DNA of 64,000 bases from Neptunomonas marina. GTDB lineage: Bacteria > Pseudomonadota > Gammaproteobacteria > Pseudomonadales > Balneatricaceae. Below, piece by piece: positions 1 to 14,839 of the stretch. The notes under the pieces are model-generated. The model searched no databases. It saw only the letters and a list, made by a program, of their open reading frames with translations, and had not been told where the DNA came from. The stretch spans positions 186,001 through 250,000 of the forward strand of contig NZ_SACQ01000002.1 in NCBI RefSeq assembly GCF_004005935.1. Direction: 5' to 3'. The translations under genes and the position numbers were made by a program. Each line of letters starts with the position of its first letter. Within the stretch, counting starts at the first letter, position 1.

Positions 1-140
1 GTCACAACATCATTTGGTGACATCTCAACAGCGAACGGTTGTTCAATATCAACCGGCTCAACGTCAACACCCAAAGGCATGGCCGCATGTCGTAGCATTG
101 CACCGAGTTGACCGGCGCCTAATACCCAAACTTTACTCAT
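1..140 (-). CDS. purK: N5-carboxyaminoimidazole ribonucleotide synthase, N-terminal fragment
   Basis: Only the first 46 or so codons are inside the window; the gene runs off the left edge. The translation begins [20 protein letters not shown], the Rossmann-like opening of the ATP-grasp enzyme PurK. PurK makes N5-CAIR from AIR, ATP and bicarbonate in cytoplasmic purine synthesis. Its ATG shares one base with the TAA stop of purE (TAATG), so the two are probably translationally coupled. The purE-purK order is the usual one. Identity rests on the N-terminal motif plus the neighbour. Confidence 0.9.
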   Translation of the reverse strand, partial: MSKVWVLGAGQLGAMLRHAAMPLGVDVEPVDIEQPFAVEMSPNDVV

Positions 141-631
141 TAAGCTTCTCGTGGATCTGGATTTTCAAGAACAGTTTCAGTCTGAGCAGCGCGGAAAGCT
201 TCGATACGCGCTGCTAACTCAGCATCTTGGTTAGCCAGCATTTGAGCCGCTAGCAAACCGGCGTTAAAAGCACCTGCTGAACCAATCGCAAGCGTGCCAA
301 CGGCAACGCCCTTTGGCATCTGAACAATCGATAGCAAGCTGTCCATACCGCTTAAGGCTTTGCTTTGTACCGGAACACCCAGTACAGGAAGACGTGTATT
401 CGCAGCAACCATGCCCGGCAGGTGCGCAGCGCCACCAGCACCAGCAATGATCACTTGATAGCCATTTTCAGCTGCGGTTTCAGAGAAGCTGAACAACTTA
501 CCCGGCGTGCGATGCGCCGACACAACTTCCACGTGGTAACCCACTTGCAGTTGATCAAGAATTTCGGTGGCAGGTTTCATGGTTTCCCAATCACTTTTAG
601 AACCCATGATGATGGCAACACTTGCTTGCAT
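140..631 (-). CDS. purE: N5-carboxyaminoimidazole ribonucleotide mutase PurE
   Basis: A 163-residue protein of normal length for class I PurE, which converts N5-CAIR to CAIR in purine synthesis and works with PurK encoded just downstream. The signature segments are present: GSKSDW at residues 10-15, SAHRTP at 38-43 with the catalytic His40, then [12 protein letters not shown] and the GVPV...[14 protein letters not shown] segment. It starts a minus-strand operon whose promoter must lie in the gap shared with putA. No PurR-type operator is recognisable in that gap. Confidence 0.96.
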   Translation of the reverse strand: MQASVAIIMGSKSDWETMKPATEILDQLQVGYHVEVVSAHRTPGKLFSFSETAAENGYQVIIAGAGGAAHLPGMVAANTRLPVLGVPVQSKALSGMDSLLSIVQMPKGVAVGTLAIGSAGAFNAGLLAAQMLANQDAELAARIEAFRAAQTETVLENPDPREA

Positions 632-967
632 AACGTCAATCCAATTTACGGTAGGCCCGGCACAGCATCAAATGACCGCTCGCCGGGGCTTGAAAATAGC
701 AAAGCGGCATTGTAGCAAAAAACCAGCTCGCGTTCGCCTGTTCTCACGCAAAAATACGCACCCCGTCGCTGCGGAAAAAGCTGTTTTTTGAGTCAGCAAA
801 TTGATGACAACATCATGAAAATTATTCAAATACTCGCCAAATCAGAGTATTTCGCAAACAAACCAGAGGATCATGTAAGACGCTCATTGAACACTCCCCT
901 ACAGTGTCGAGTCCAAATACGAAGACCGCGCATCGTACGCCGTCACGATTGTTTAGGGAGCATAGCT
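632..967. other. Divergent intergenic region between purE and putA
   Basis: This 336-base gap separates the minus-strand purE start from the putA start. The putA frame stays open upstream to about 788, but that extension (codons from 788 to 967) resembles no PutA N-terminus or ribbon-helix-helix domain. The only clean ribosome-binding site (GGAG at 957-960) serves the ATG at 968, so I treat the extension as leader. The right half contains the inverted repeat listed separately. No convincing sigma-70 promoter, riboswitch or terminator was found. Confidence 0.6.
828..852. promoter_or_regulatory. Perfect 8-bp inverted repeat upstream of putA, possible operator
   Basis: AAATACTC at 828-835 and its exact reverse complement GAGTATTT at 845-852 are separated by 9 bases, giving 17 bp centre to centre. 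This spacing suits a dimeric regulator binding adjacent major grooves. It lies about 115 bases before the putA start. Because this PutA lacks its own DNA-binding domain, an external regulator acting here is plausible but is inference only. Confidence 0.4.
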
Positions 968-3900
968 ATGTTCAAAGCCACTGATGTCCTAATACCGGGA
1001 TATATCGACCAGCCACGCGATACGTTGTGGGAAAAAATTTCACCCCTTTATGCGGTGGATGAATCGGCCTGGTTGAAAGAGTTATTGCCGCTTGCCGCAC
1101 CTTCAGACGACGAGCGCAACACCATCACACAAGGTGCCACGGCCCTAATCGAACAGGTTCGCGCAGACGATGACGCTATTCACATGGTGGATGCGCTGTT
1201 ACTGGAATACAGCCTTGATACCCAAGAGGGTATTCTGCTGATGTGTCTTGCCGAAGCCTTGATGCGTATCCCGGACGCCGATACCGCCGACGCTCTGATC
1301 CGCGACAAACTCTCAGTGGCTGACTGGAAAGCTCACCTGAGCAAATCGGACTCACTCTTTGTTAATGCATCCACATGGGGGTTGCTGCTGACCGGTAAAG
1401 TTGTCTCGATGGACAAAGACACCGAAGGCAATGCGTCTAGTGCGATCAACCGCTTGGTTAACAAGATGTCGGAGCCTGTGATCCGTAAGGCGATGTACCA
1501 AGCGATGAAAATTATGGGCCACCAGTTTGTACTGGGCCGCTCAATCGATGAAGCCCTGAAGCGTGGTAAGAGCTATCGCGAGAAAGGCTACACCTACTCA
1601 TTTGACATGCTAGGCGAAGCGGCACTGACCCAAGCTGATGCGAAGAAATACTTCGATGACTACTTAAATGCGATCGAAGCGGTGGGTAACAACACATTCA
1701 CCGGCGACGCTCCGCGACCAACGATCTCCATTAAACTCTCGGCGTTGCACCCACGCTATGAAGTGGCGCAAAAAACACGCGTAATGGAAGAGATGTACAC
1801 ACAGGTCATCGCACTGGCAGAAAAAGCACGTGCTTTGAATGTGGGCATCACCATTGATGCAGAAGAAGCCGACCGCCTCGAGCTATCGTTGGAGCTCTTC
1901 GAAAAGCTTTATACCAGCACCGCAATCAAGGGTTGGGGGCAGTTTGGCCTTGTCGTGCAAGCTTACTCAAAGCGCGCGCTGCCAGTACTTGCATGGCTAG
2001 CCGCTCTTGCGAAAGCACAAGGTGACTGCATTCCTTTGCGCCTCGTAAAAGGTGCCTACTGGGATAGCGAGATCAAGAATTGTCAGCAACGAGGGTTGCA
2101 GGGCTACCCGGTTTACACGCGCAAAGAAGCCACCGATACCGCTTACTTGGCCTGTGCACGCTTCCTACTAAGCGAAGATGTTCGCGGCAATATCTATCCG
2201 CAGTTCGCTAGCCATAATGCGCACACCGTTGCCGCTATTGTTGCTATGGCAGCGCACGATGACTACGAATTCCAGCGCCTACACGGCATGGGTGATGCGC
2301 TCTACAACACGGTTATCAAGCAGCACGATGTTAACGTGCGTATCTATGCTCCAGTTGGCAACCATAAAGACTTGCTACCTTACTTGGTGCGTCGCCTGCT
2401 TGAGAACGGCGCCAACAGCTCATTCGTGCACCGTTTGGTGGATGCACGCTGCCCTGTAGCTGATCTTGTACACCATCCCGTGGACGTCTTGAGCGCTCGT
2501 AAAAGCTTAGCAAATCCCTATATTCCACTGCCGGGGCAGCTTTACGGTGATACACGCGCCAACTCGCAAGGCGTTAATATTGATATCGAAGCCGATTGGG
2601 AAGCGTTTGCTGCCATCATCAAGCCGTTTATGGGCACCCAGTGGCAGGCAGGCCCCATCGTGAATGGCCAACTGTGCCAGACCGGTGAACAACACAGCGT
2701 CACTGCGCCTTACCAGCACAGCGAAACCGTGGGCCAGGTTTACTGGGCCGATGCAGATACCGTACAAACAGCCATTGCCGCCGCTGCCGACTTCTACCCA
2801 ACATGGCGTGCAACGCCCGTCGCAGAGCGTGCTGCCGCGATCGCGAAGTTGGGCGATCTGCTTGAAGCAAACTATGGTGAGTTGATGGCGCTTTGCCATC
2901 GTGAAGCGGGTAAAACCCTGCAAGACAGCATCGATGAGATCCGCGAAGCGGTCGACTTCTGCCGCTACTACGCCGTACAGGCTCAAGAACACCTAACCAC
3001 GCCGCACACGAGCCAAGACTTCAATGGCACAAGCTTTGTCACTGAACGCCAAGGCCGTGGTGTATTTGCTTGTATCTCACCATGGAACTTTCCACTGGCG
3101 ATCTTCCTCGGTCAAGTAACAGCAGCGTTAGCAGCGGGTAACACTGTGATTGCGAAACCTGCAGAGCAAACAAGTTTAATCGCTTACCGCGCCATCGAGC
3201 TGTTGCTTGAAGCAGGCGTACCAGCAGGTGCAATTCAACTGCTGCCGGGCGATGGCGCAACCGTAGGCGCACCACTCACCAGCGATGTGCGTATTGCGGG
3301 TGTTGCCTTCACAGGCTCTACCGAAACAGCCCGCTTAATCAACCGATCGCTGGCAAACCGCAACACGGCACCGGCACCACTGATCGCTGAGACGGGCGGC
3401 CAAAACGCCATGATCATCGACTCCACTTCACTGCCTGAACAGGTGGTACGCGATGTCGTACGCTCTGCATTTGCCTCAGCGGGGCAGCGCTGCTCGGCGT
3501 TGCGCGTTCTCTTTGTGCAGGAAGATATCGCCGAACGTGTTATCCCAATGATTCGTGGCGCGATGCTTGAGCAAGTGGTTGGCGACCCGAGCCTACATCA
3601 AACGGATGTTGGCCCAGTGATCGACCGTGAGGCCCAAGCGGGCTTGCTTGCACACATCGAACGTATGCAACAAGAAGCGACACTGATCGCCCAAACGCCC
3701 CTGCCACATAACGCAGAACAGGGCACCTTCGTCGCGCCAACAGCCTTTGAGATCAACAGCATCGACCAACTAGGCCGCGAGCAGTTTGGGCCAATTTTGC
3801 ATGTAGTGCGCTACAAGGCCAGCGAGTTAGACCAAATTATTGATCGCATCAATGCAACAGGTTACGGCCTTACGCTGGGCATCCATTCACGTAATGAAAC

Positions 3901-4084
3901 CACCTCGGTGCACATTACCCAGCGCGTGCGCGCCGGCAACATGTACGTCAACCGTGACCAAGTGGGCGCGGTTGTAGGTGTGCAGCCATTTGGTGGTCAA
4001 GGCTTATCCGGCACCGGACCGAAAGCGGGCGGGCCGCACTATTTGAAGCGTTTCACGAAAACCGTTCGTGTCACCCAAGCATGA
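968..4084 (+). CDS. putA: Bifunctional proline dehydrogenase / glutamate-semialdehyde dehydrogenase PutA, lacking DNA-binding and C-terminal domains
   Basis: A 1038-residue enzyme that oxidises proline to P5C with FAD and then to glutamate with NAD+. The order is an alpha-helical N-terminal arm, a proline dehydrogenase barrel (about 230-560; ISIKLSALHPRYE, DAEEADRLE, RLVKGAYWDSEIK) and an aldehyde dehydrogenase module (about 610-1035). The ALDH module has catalytic Glu808 in ETGGQN and nucleophile Cys842 in SAGQRCSALR. The start at 968 has GGAG seven bases upstream. Compared with the roughly 1320-residue E. coli PutA, it lacks the N-terminal ribbon-helix-helix repressor domain. It also stops where the C-terminal ALDH-superfamily domain would begin; that domain is the next gene, 14 bases on. 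It is therefore a catalytic PutA without autorepression. It is probably peripheral at the inner membrane, passing electrons to ubiquinone. Confidence 0.95.
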   Translation: MFKATDVLIPGYIDQPRDTLWEKISPLYAVDESAWLKELLPLAAPSDDERNTITQGATALIEQVRADDDAIHMVDALLLEYSLDTQEGILLMCLAEALMRIPDADTADALIRDKLSVADWKAHLSKSDSLFVNASTWGLLLTGKVVSMDKDTEGNASSAINRLVNKMSEPVIRKAMYQAMKIMGHQFVLGRSIDEALKRGKSYREKGYTYSFDMLGEAALTQADAKKYFDDYLNAIEAVGNNTFTGDAPRPTISIKLSALHPRYEVAQKTRVMEEMYTQVIALAEKARALNVGITIDAEEADRLELSLELFEKLYTSTAIKGWGQFGLVVQAYSKRALPVLAWLAALAKAQGDCIPLRLVKGAYWDSEIKNCQQRGLQGYPVYTRKEATDTAYLACARFLLSEDVRGNIYPQFASHNAHTVAAIVAMAAHDDYEFQRLHGMGDALYNTVIKQHDVNVRIYAPVGNHKDLLPYLVRRLLENGANSSFVHRLVDARCPVADLVHHPVDVLSARKSLANPYIPLPGQLYGDTRANSQGVNIDIEADWEAFAAIIKPFMGTQWQAGPIVNGQLCQTGEQHSVTAPYQHSETVGQVYWADADTVQTAIAAAADFYPTWRATPVAERAAAIAKLGDLLEANYGELMALCHREAGKTLQDSIDEIREAVDFCRYYAVQAQEHLTTPHTSQDFNGTSFVTERQGRGVFACISPWNFPLAIFLGQVTAALAAGNTVIAKPAEQTSLIAYRAIELLLEAGVPAGAIQLLPGDGATVGAPLTSDVRIAGVAFTGSTETARLINRSLANRNTAPAPLIAETGGQNAMIIDSTSLPEQVVRDVVRSAFASAGQRCSALRVLFVQEDIAERVIPMIRGAMLEQVVGDPSLHQTDVGPVIDREAQAGLLAHIERMQQEATLIAQTPLPHNAEQGTFVAPTAFEINSIDQLGREQFGPILHVVRYKASELDQIIDRINATGYGLTLGIHSRNETTSVHITQRVRAGNMYVNRDQVGAVVGVQPFGGQGLSGTGPKAGGPHYLKRFTKTVRVTQA

Positions 4085-4098
4085 CTAAGGAGCTCAAC

Positions 4099-4776
4099 AT
4101 GACGCACTCTAACTTGATCGAAGCAAGTCAACGCGCCCTGTCTGCATGGGAGCGCTGGAACCAACACGGAATCGCCGCGCGCGCCGAAATTCTGCGCCAA
4201 GCGACTCAAACGCTGCAACAGCCAGTGGCTCCTTGGTTAATCAAGCAGGCGCTGGATGTAATGACACCCAGCATTGAGCTGCCCGGCCCAACCGGTGAAT
4301 CAAATACACTGATCTGGGAAGGCCGTGGCGTTGTAGCGGTGTGTGCACAAACGAAGGGCGCGGATGATGCCTTGATCGCCCAACTCGTTACCGCTTTGCT
4401 AACAGGCAATGTGGTACTGGCGGCTGTTGACCACCCCGTGGTGCAGCACCTGCAAGCGGCACTCACTGCAGCCGATTTCGCTGATGTGCTCGTCGCGGTA
4501 GAAGCCCCTCTTGAGGCGCTTGCTGCGTGTGAGCCGATCAGCTTGTACGCGTTCTGTGGCGAGCCACGCGATACTCTGGCTTTGAATCGCAACCTAGCGC
4601 AGCGCGACGGCTGTCTTGCCCAACTGGTTGCGCTATCCACTGACGAGCCATTAGCGCATCAACTGACCGAAGACTTCCTATGGCGCTTTGTCACCGAAGC
4701 AACCATCACTATCAACACCACCGCTGTGGGTGGTAACGCCTCTCTTCTGGAGCTGGGAGGCCGCGAGGATATTTAA
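4099..4776 (+). CDS. Stand-alone PutA C-terminal ALDH-superfamily domain protein
   Basis: A 225-residue protein that matches the C-terminal domain of long PutA proteins, not a complete dehydrogenase. It has IELPGPTGESNTLIWEGRGVV near residues 57-77 and ends in INTTAVGGNASLLELG, which parallels the E. coli PutA terminus (SVNTAAAGGNASL). In long PutAs this domain folds like an ALDH Rossmann domain and lacks catalytic residues. It is reported to stabilise the channelling tunnel and oligomer. The ATG at 4099 has a perfect AAGGAG six bases upstream; another ATG at 4081 overlaps the putA stop. The frame differs from putA and the gene has its own ribosome-binding site, so this is a genuine split rather than one damaged reading frame. 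It probably binds PutA in trans (inference). Confidence 0.8.
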   Translation: MTHSNLIEASQRALSAWERWNQHGIAARAEILRQATQTLQQPVAPWLIKQALDVMTPSIELPGPTGESNTLIWEGRGVVAVCAQTKGADDALIAQLVTALLTGNVVLAAVDHPVVQHLQAALTAADFADVLVAVEAPLEALAACEPISLYAFCGEPRDTLALNRNLAQRDGCLAQLVALSTDEPLAHQLTEDFLWRFVTEATITINTTAVGGNASLLELGGREDI

Positions 4777-4789
4777 GTTTTCACTCGCT

Positions 4790-4823
4790 GGCACCGAAGA
4801 GGATTTTCGGTGCCATTTTTTTT
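4790..4823 (+). terminator. Rho-independent terminator after the putA operon
   Basis: A perfect 9-bp stem (GGCACCGAA at 4790-4798 with TTCGGTGCC at 4806-4814) encloses a 7-base loop and is followed by A and eight T residues. It ends the putA transcript, so putP probably has its own promoter. Confidence 0.93.
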
Positions 4824-4942
4824 GAGTGGGATAAGCGGCTCGCACACTAGCCAAAAGTCGTATAACCTTTGGCGCTTTTTGATCGGGAGCTCCACCCTGT
4901 TACCCACCCGATCAGCTCTAAAAATAAGCATGAGGTATCTCC

Positions 4943-6433
4943 ATGATCGAAAACAACGTGGCCATTATTGGCACCTTTCTCGTCTATCTGGCGCTGATGT
5001 TGGCCATCGGTGTGTACGCGTATCGACGCACCGCAAACTCATCTGATTACTTTTTGGGTGGTCGTTCCCTAGGGCCTTGGCCTGCGGCCTTATCCGCGGG
5101 TGCATCTGACATGAGTGGCTGGCTGCTCTTGGGTCTACCAGGCTATGCATTTGCATCCGGTATGGAAGCAATTTGGCTAGGCGGCGGGTTGCTGCTAGGC
5201 ACATGGCTGAACTGGTTGTTAGTGGCCAAACGTCTGCGTACTTACAGTATTGAAGCAGATGATGCACTGACACTGCCGGAGTTCTTCGCCAAGCGCTTCG
5301 AAGATAAGTCCAACCTGCTACAGGTAATCTCCGCCTTCTTCATCCTGCTGTTCTTCTTGTTCTACACCAGCTCTGGCTTAGTTGCTGGCGGCAAGCTATT
5401 CGAAACCGTGTTTGGTCTTGATTACACGTTGGCCGTGATCATCGGCACAGTTTGTGTCGTTTCCTATACGTTGTTTGGTGGTTTCCTCGCTGTTAGCTGG
5501 ACTGACTTAGTGCAGGGCCTGCTGATGGCTGCGGCACTGCTATTGGTACCGATCATCGCAATCCAAACCGAGGGTGGTTTCGGTAACTTGGCTGCTGTCT
5601 TGGAAGCGAAAAACCCTGAACTCTTAACCATCTGGAATGACGCAAGTGGTGAACCTCTAACGGCAATCGCGATTATTTCGTTGGCCGCGTGGGGCTTAGG
5701 TTACTTTGGCCAGCCGCATATCTTGGCGCGTTTTGCTGCGGTACGTAGCAACCAAGATATCGGTACAGCTCGCCGTATCGCTGTGGCGTGGTCTGGCCTT
5801 TCCATGGCTGGTGCGATGCTCGTTGGCTTAGTGGGCATCCTGTATGTCGATAACCAATTGGGTGGCGACTTAGGCGATGGCGAAAAGATCTTCATGGTGC
5901 TGGTAAACGCCATGTTCCACCCTGTTGTGGCAGGTATTCTGCTGGCTGCTATCTTGGCAGCAATCATGAGTACAGCAGACTCACAGCTGTTGGTATCGTC
6001 CTCTGCGCTTGCTGAAGATTTCTACAAGCAAGTCTTCCGCAAAGACGCATCCCAAAAAGAGATCGTGCTGGTTGGTCGTGTTGCTGTCATCCTGTTATCG
6101 ATTATTGCGCTGATGCTGGCGATGACGCCAGATAGTTCGGTGCTGGGGCTGGTGTCCTACGCATGGGCAGGCTTTGGTGCGGCCTTCGGCCCGACGCTGG
6201 TGCTGTGCCTGTACTGGAAACGCATGAACCGCTTCGGTGCGCTGGCTGGTGTGTTGGTCGGTGGTATCACGGTTGTGGTTTGGAAGCAGCTGAGCGGCGG
6301 CCTGTTTGATCTCTACGAGATCGTACCAGGTATGATCTTCGCAACGGTGGCGATTGTGGCGGTTAGCTTGGCAACAAGCGAGCCTTCTGACTCAATCAAA
6401 GCGCGCTTTGATAGCTACTTAAGCAAGCTGTAA
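4943..6433 (+). CDS. putP: Sodium/proline symporter PutP
   Basis: A 496-residue inner-membrane protein of the solute:sodium symporter family with about 13 hydrophobic segments, the usual PutP length. It imports proline with Na+. The segment SAGASDMSGWLLLGLPG carries Asp56 and Ser58, equivalent to E. coli Asp55 and Ser57 of the sodium/proline site. The later MSTADSQLLVSSS segment matches the second sodium-binding helix. GAGGT at 4932-4936 precedes the ATG. The putA terminator upstream implies separate transcription. It supplies substrate for the PutA proteins encoded just before it. Confidence 0.96.
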   Translation: MIENNVAIIGTFLVYLALMLAIGVYAYRRTANSSDYFLGGRSLGPWPAALSAGASDMSGWLLLGLPGYAFASGMEAIWLGGGLLLGTWLNWLLVAKRLRTYSIEADDALTLPEFFAKRFEDKSNLLQVISAFFILLFFLFYTSSGLVAGGKLFETVFGLDYTLAVIIGTVCVVSYTLFGGFLAVSWTDLVQGLLMAAALLLVPIIAIQTEGGFGNLAAVLEAKNPELLTIWNDASGEPLTAIAIISLAAWGLGYFGQPHILARFAAVRSNQDIGTARRIAVAWSGLSMAGAMLVGLVGILYVDNQLGGDLGDGEKIFMVLVNAMFHPVVAGILLAAILAAIMSTADSQLLVSSSALAEDFYKQVFRKDASQKEIVLVGRVAVILLSIIALMLAMTPDSSVLGLVSYAWAGFGAAFGPTLVLCLYWKRMNRFGALAGVLVGGITVVVWKQLSGGLFDLYEIVPGMIFATVAIVAVSLATSEPSDSIKARFDSYLSKL

Positions 6434-6441
6434 GAGCATCC

Positions 6442-6468
6442 GCGCTGGCCTGCTGTGCGGGCTAGCGC
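6442..6468. repeat. Hairpin in the convergent putP/AraC-regulator gap
   Basis: GCGCTGGCC at 6442-6450 pairs with GGCTAGCGC at 6460-6468 (nine pairs, one G-U) around a 9-base loop. It lies between the converging 3' ends of putP and the regulator. There is no T-run on either side, so it is only a weak terminator candidate. Confidence 0.4.
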
Positions 6469-6475
6469 TCTCCCC

Positions 6476-7357
6476 CTACACCACTGAGAGAGGCACTGCG
6501 TACTGCAGTTCAAATCGCTCATCTGGGTCTAAAAACTGGTTTCGTTGATAGATCGCATAAGCAGGCGTATTGGCAAGATGATATCCACTGCCGGGTAGCC
6601 AGCGATGATAAAACGCGTAAATTAGCGGGAGCAGATCCCCCATACGGCCACGCGCTGAAAACACACCATGCAACCCTCCCGGGATGGTTAAAATCCCCAC
6701 GGAACCTTTACGCCATACATTCTCAGGCACCTCTAAACATGCCACATAGCGGCAATCCGACAGCGCGACCAAGCTTGGATTAGAGTGGTGTAGCGCTAGC
6801 ATAGTCGCCGTTTGAGTATCGACCTCCTCAGTTTTTGCCCACTGCAATAGACGATGCCATGCAATACTGATACTGCGATCGTAACCTTGATGGCGCACAT
6901 ATGCCACGCGCCGCTCTGGCATCTGACGCAGCTGCACGTTAGGCAGTTCTACTTGCGCTCCGGCTGCGGCAATATCACGCTGCTGTGTATCAAAATTAGC
7001 TTGGGTAAACCCTGCATAACCACCGCTACGCCACACCTTTGGCGAGGCGCCAAAATGGCGCTTAAAGGCTTGGCTGAAGGATGCATGGGATAGAAAACCG
7101 CAGCTATGCGCCACATCAGCGACACTGCTCTCCGGTTCAAATAAGAGCTTATTCGCCGCCTGCTCTAAGCGCGTGCGGCGCAGGTAGTCGTTTAAGTTCT
7201 CACCGGTGACCTCTTTAAACACCCGTTGAAAGTGAAACGGTGAGTACGCAGCTACATCCGCTAACGACTTTGCAGTATGTGCAACACGGATGTCCTGATG
7301 AATTTTATACAGCACTTCATTGATGCGCCCTTGATGTAACTGCTGGCCTCTCGACAC
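6476..7357 (-). CDS. AraC-family transcriptional regulator with GyrI-like effector domain
   Basis: The N-terminal 105 or so residues form two AraC helix-turn-helix motifs (SLADVAAYSPFHFQRVFKEVTG and SVADVAHSCGFLSHASFSQAFKRHFG, followed by the usual SPKVWR). The C-terminal half (about 125-290) is a GyrI/SOUL-like small-molecule-binding domain (RRVAYVRHQGYD, then GLHGVFSARG). This is the Rob/SoxS-like arrangement with the DNA-binding domain first. I chose the GTG at 7357 because it gives the family's usual short lead-in before RINEVLYKIHQ; a TTG at 7390 is possible. It is divergent from the aminotransferase gene, which it may regulate. The ligand cannot be read from the sequence. Confidence 0.88.
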   Translation of the reverse strand: MSRGQQLHQGRINEVLYKIHQDIRVAHTAKSLADVAAYSPFHFQRVFKEVTGENLNDYLRRTRLEQAANKLLFEPESSVADVAHSCGFLSHASFSQAFKRHFGASPKVWRSGGYAGFTQANFDTQQRDIAAAGAQVELPNVQLRQMPERRVAYVRHQGYDRSISIAWHRLLQWAKTEEVDTQTATMLALHHSNPSLVALSDCRYVACLEVPENVWRKGSVGILTIPGGLHGVFSARGRMGDLLPLIYAFYHRWLPGSGYHLANTPAYAIYQRNQFLDPDERFELQYAVPLSVV

Positions 7358-7468
7358 CGTTATTACCCGCCCTGTAAAGATTTCGCACAAATGGACAACT
7401 AAGCCCGCACACAGCCAACAGTATCGAAAGCCAGAAGCCCGTATCTTGGTTCAAAAAGGAGGGAAGAT

Positions 7469-8620
7469 ATGATTTCGACACGAGCACAGCGGTTAAAACC
7501 ATCTTATATCCGCGAAATACTGCAAGCAACACAGCAACCGGAGATGATCTCATTTGCGGGTGGCTTACCGGATGCGAGCCTATTTCCAATGACCCAGTTG
7601 GGGCTAGCAACAACACAGCTAGCTGACGATAGAGCCGCCTTTCAATACGGTGTTAGTGCAGGCCTAGAGCCTCTGCGCGACTGGATCAAACAACACCACC
7701 ATTGCAGTGAAAATAACGATGTACTGATCACAACAGGTTCGCAGCAAGCACTGGATTTGATCGCACGTACCTATTTAAACCCTGGCGATACAGTGCTCGT
7801 CGAGAGCCCAAGCTACCTTGGCGCATTGCAGGTGTTCCAGCTCGCAGAAGCTCAAATTATCCTGATACCGCAAACAGATAGCGGAATTGATACAGCGCTG
7901 CTTGCCAAATTGATCGATGAGCACCAGCCAAAGCTGTTCTACGCCGTTCCTGATTTTCATAACCCAACGGGGAGCCGTTGGCCGGCAGAAACACGCCAAC
8001 AAGTCGCACGGATACTAAGCCACAGCCATACTCGCCTGATTGAGGATGCTCCCTATGCCGAGCTAAATTACGACGGCGAGTGGCTGCCAAGCGTGACATC
8101 GCTCTGCTCTGGGCCACATTTTTTTCTCAGCTCGTTCTCAAAAACGGTCACCCCCGGCGTTCGTATCGGGTACGTTGTCTGCGATCTAGAAAGCCACAAG
8201 GCTCTACTGCGCGTGAAGCAAGCGACCGACCTGCACTCCAGCCTACCGATGCAGCAACTGGTGCTCAACACGTTAAGCCAAACGACGATAAGCCAGCACC
8301 TACCAGCCATTCGCGCTGCGTATGCGAATAAACGTGATCGACTCGTTAATGCACTGCAAGATACGTTTGGCGACAAGGTCCGTTTTACTGTTCCCAGTGG
8401 CGGCATGTTTCTCTGGGTTGTCTTTCACCATTGTGATACCGAGATACTCGCAAAACGGGGCCTAGAGGAAGGAGTCGCCATTGTGCCGGGCAAGGCTTTT
8501 TGCCCAAACGCAGAGCAGTTCGGTGATGCGGCTCGGCTCAATTTCACCCATGCCACTGCCGAGCAAATAACCACGGGCGTTGCTCGCCTCTATCGCGCCT
8601 ACCAAGCATCAAGGATCTAG
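7469..8620 (+). CDS. PLP-dependent class I/II aminotransferase, 2-aminoadipate/LysN-like
   Basis: A 383-residue fold-type I aminotransferase. It contains MISFAGGLPDASLFP near the N-terminus, the NPTG-type motif DFHNPTGSRWP, and the PLP lysine Lys225 in SSFSKTVTPGVRIGYV. The family includes 2-aminoadipate, aromatic and branched-chain transaminases and the catalytic halves of MocR regulators, but no GntR DNA-binding domain is present here. AGGAGG precedes the ATG at good distance. It is divergent from the AraC-type gene and ends at a bidirectional terminator facing gltD. Substrate is uncertain. Confidence 0.88.
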   Translation: MISTRAQRLKPSYIREILQATQQPEMISFAGGLPDASLFPMTQLGLATTQLADDRAAFQYGVSAGLEPLRDWIKQHHHCSENNDVLITTGSQQALDLIARTYLNPGDTVLVESPSYLGALQVFQLAEAQIILIPQTDSGIDTALLAKLIDEHQPKLFYAVPDFHNPTGSRWPAETRQQVARILSHSHTRLIEDAPYAELNYDGEWLPSVTSLCSGPHFFLSSFSKTVTPGVRIGYVVCDLESHKALLRVKQATDLHSSLPMQQLVLNTLSQTTISQHLPAIRAAYANKRDRLVNALQDTFGDKVRFTVPSGGMFLWVVFHHCDTEILAKRGLEEGVAIVPGKAFCPNAEQFGDAARLNFTHATAEQITTGVARLYRAYQASRI

Positions 8621-8631
8621 CCCAGCACGCA

Positions 8632-8661
8632 CAAAAAAGCCGCGCATAAGCGCGGCTTTTT
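8632..8661. terminator. Bidirectional terminator between aminotransferase and gltD
   Basis: GCCGCGC (8639-8645) and GCGCGGC (8650-8656) form a 7-bp stem with an ATAA loop, flanked by an A-run at 8633-8638 and T-run at 8657-8661. It can end both converging transcripts. Confidence 0.92.
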
Positions 8662-8679
8662 ACAGCGAAGTGACTACTT

Positions 8680-14621
<5,942 letters not shown>

Positions 14622-14776
14622 AAGTCATTCTCACTCAAAAAGTTCTTTGTAAATCAGATACTTGTCATCATATCCTGTTGCCTGAACAATATCTTAGCAG
14701 GCAAAAATGGACGGACATTCTACACACAGGAGCAAATTGGGACAAATTTTAAGCGATCAAAAAGTGACCTAAGACA

Positions 14777-14806
14777 GAAAAAAAGCGGCAAAATGCCGCT
14801 TTTTTA
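14777..14806. terminator. Terminator at the end of the pil-aro-damX series
   Basis: GCGGCA (14786-14791) and TGCCGC (14795-14800) form a 6-bp stem with a 3-base loop. An A-run lies at 14777-14785 and a T-run at 14801-14806. Read on the minus strand it follows the stop of the DamX-like gene by about 34 bases and is followed by a long U-tract. Confidence 0.88.
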
Positions 14807-14839
14807 ATAAATTTTACTGTTTTTTCGAAAGACCAAAAG

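Noticed and set aside
788..967. Upstream in-frame extension of putA by 60 codons
   Set aside because: It shows no similarity to PutA or to a ribbon-helix-helix domain, and the only good ribosome-binding site serves 968.
4081..4098. ATG overlapping the putA stop as the start of the C-terminal-domain gene
   Set aside because: The ATG at 4099 has a perfect AAGGAG at six bases; the earlier ATG has none.
4082..4099. Split putA as a sequencing frameshift
   Set aside because: PutA ends naturally after its conserved ALDH C-terminus, and the second frame has its own ribosome-binding site and start.
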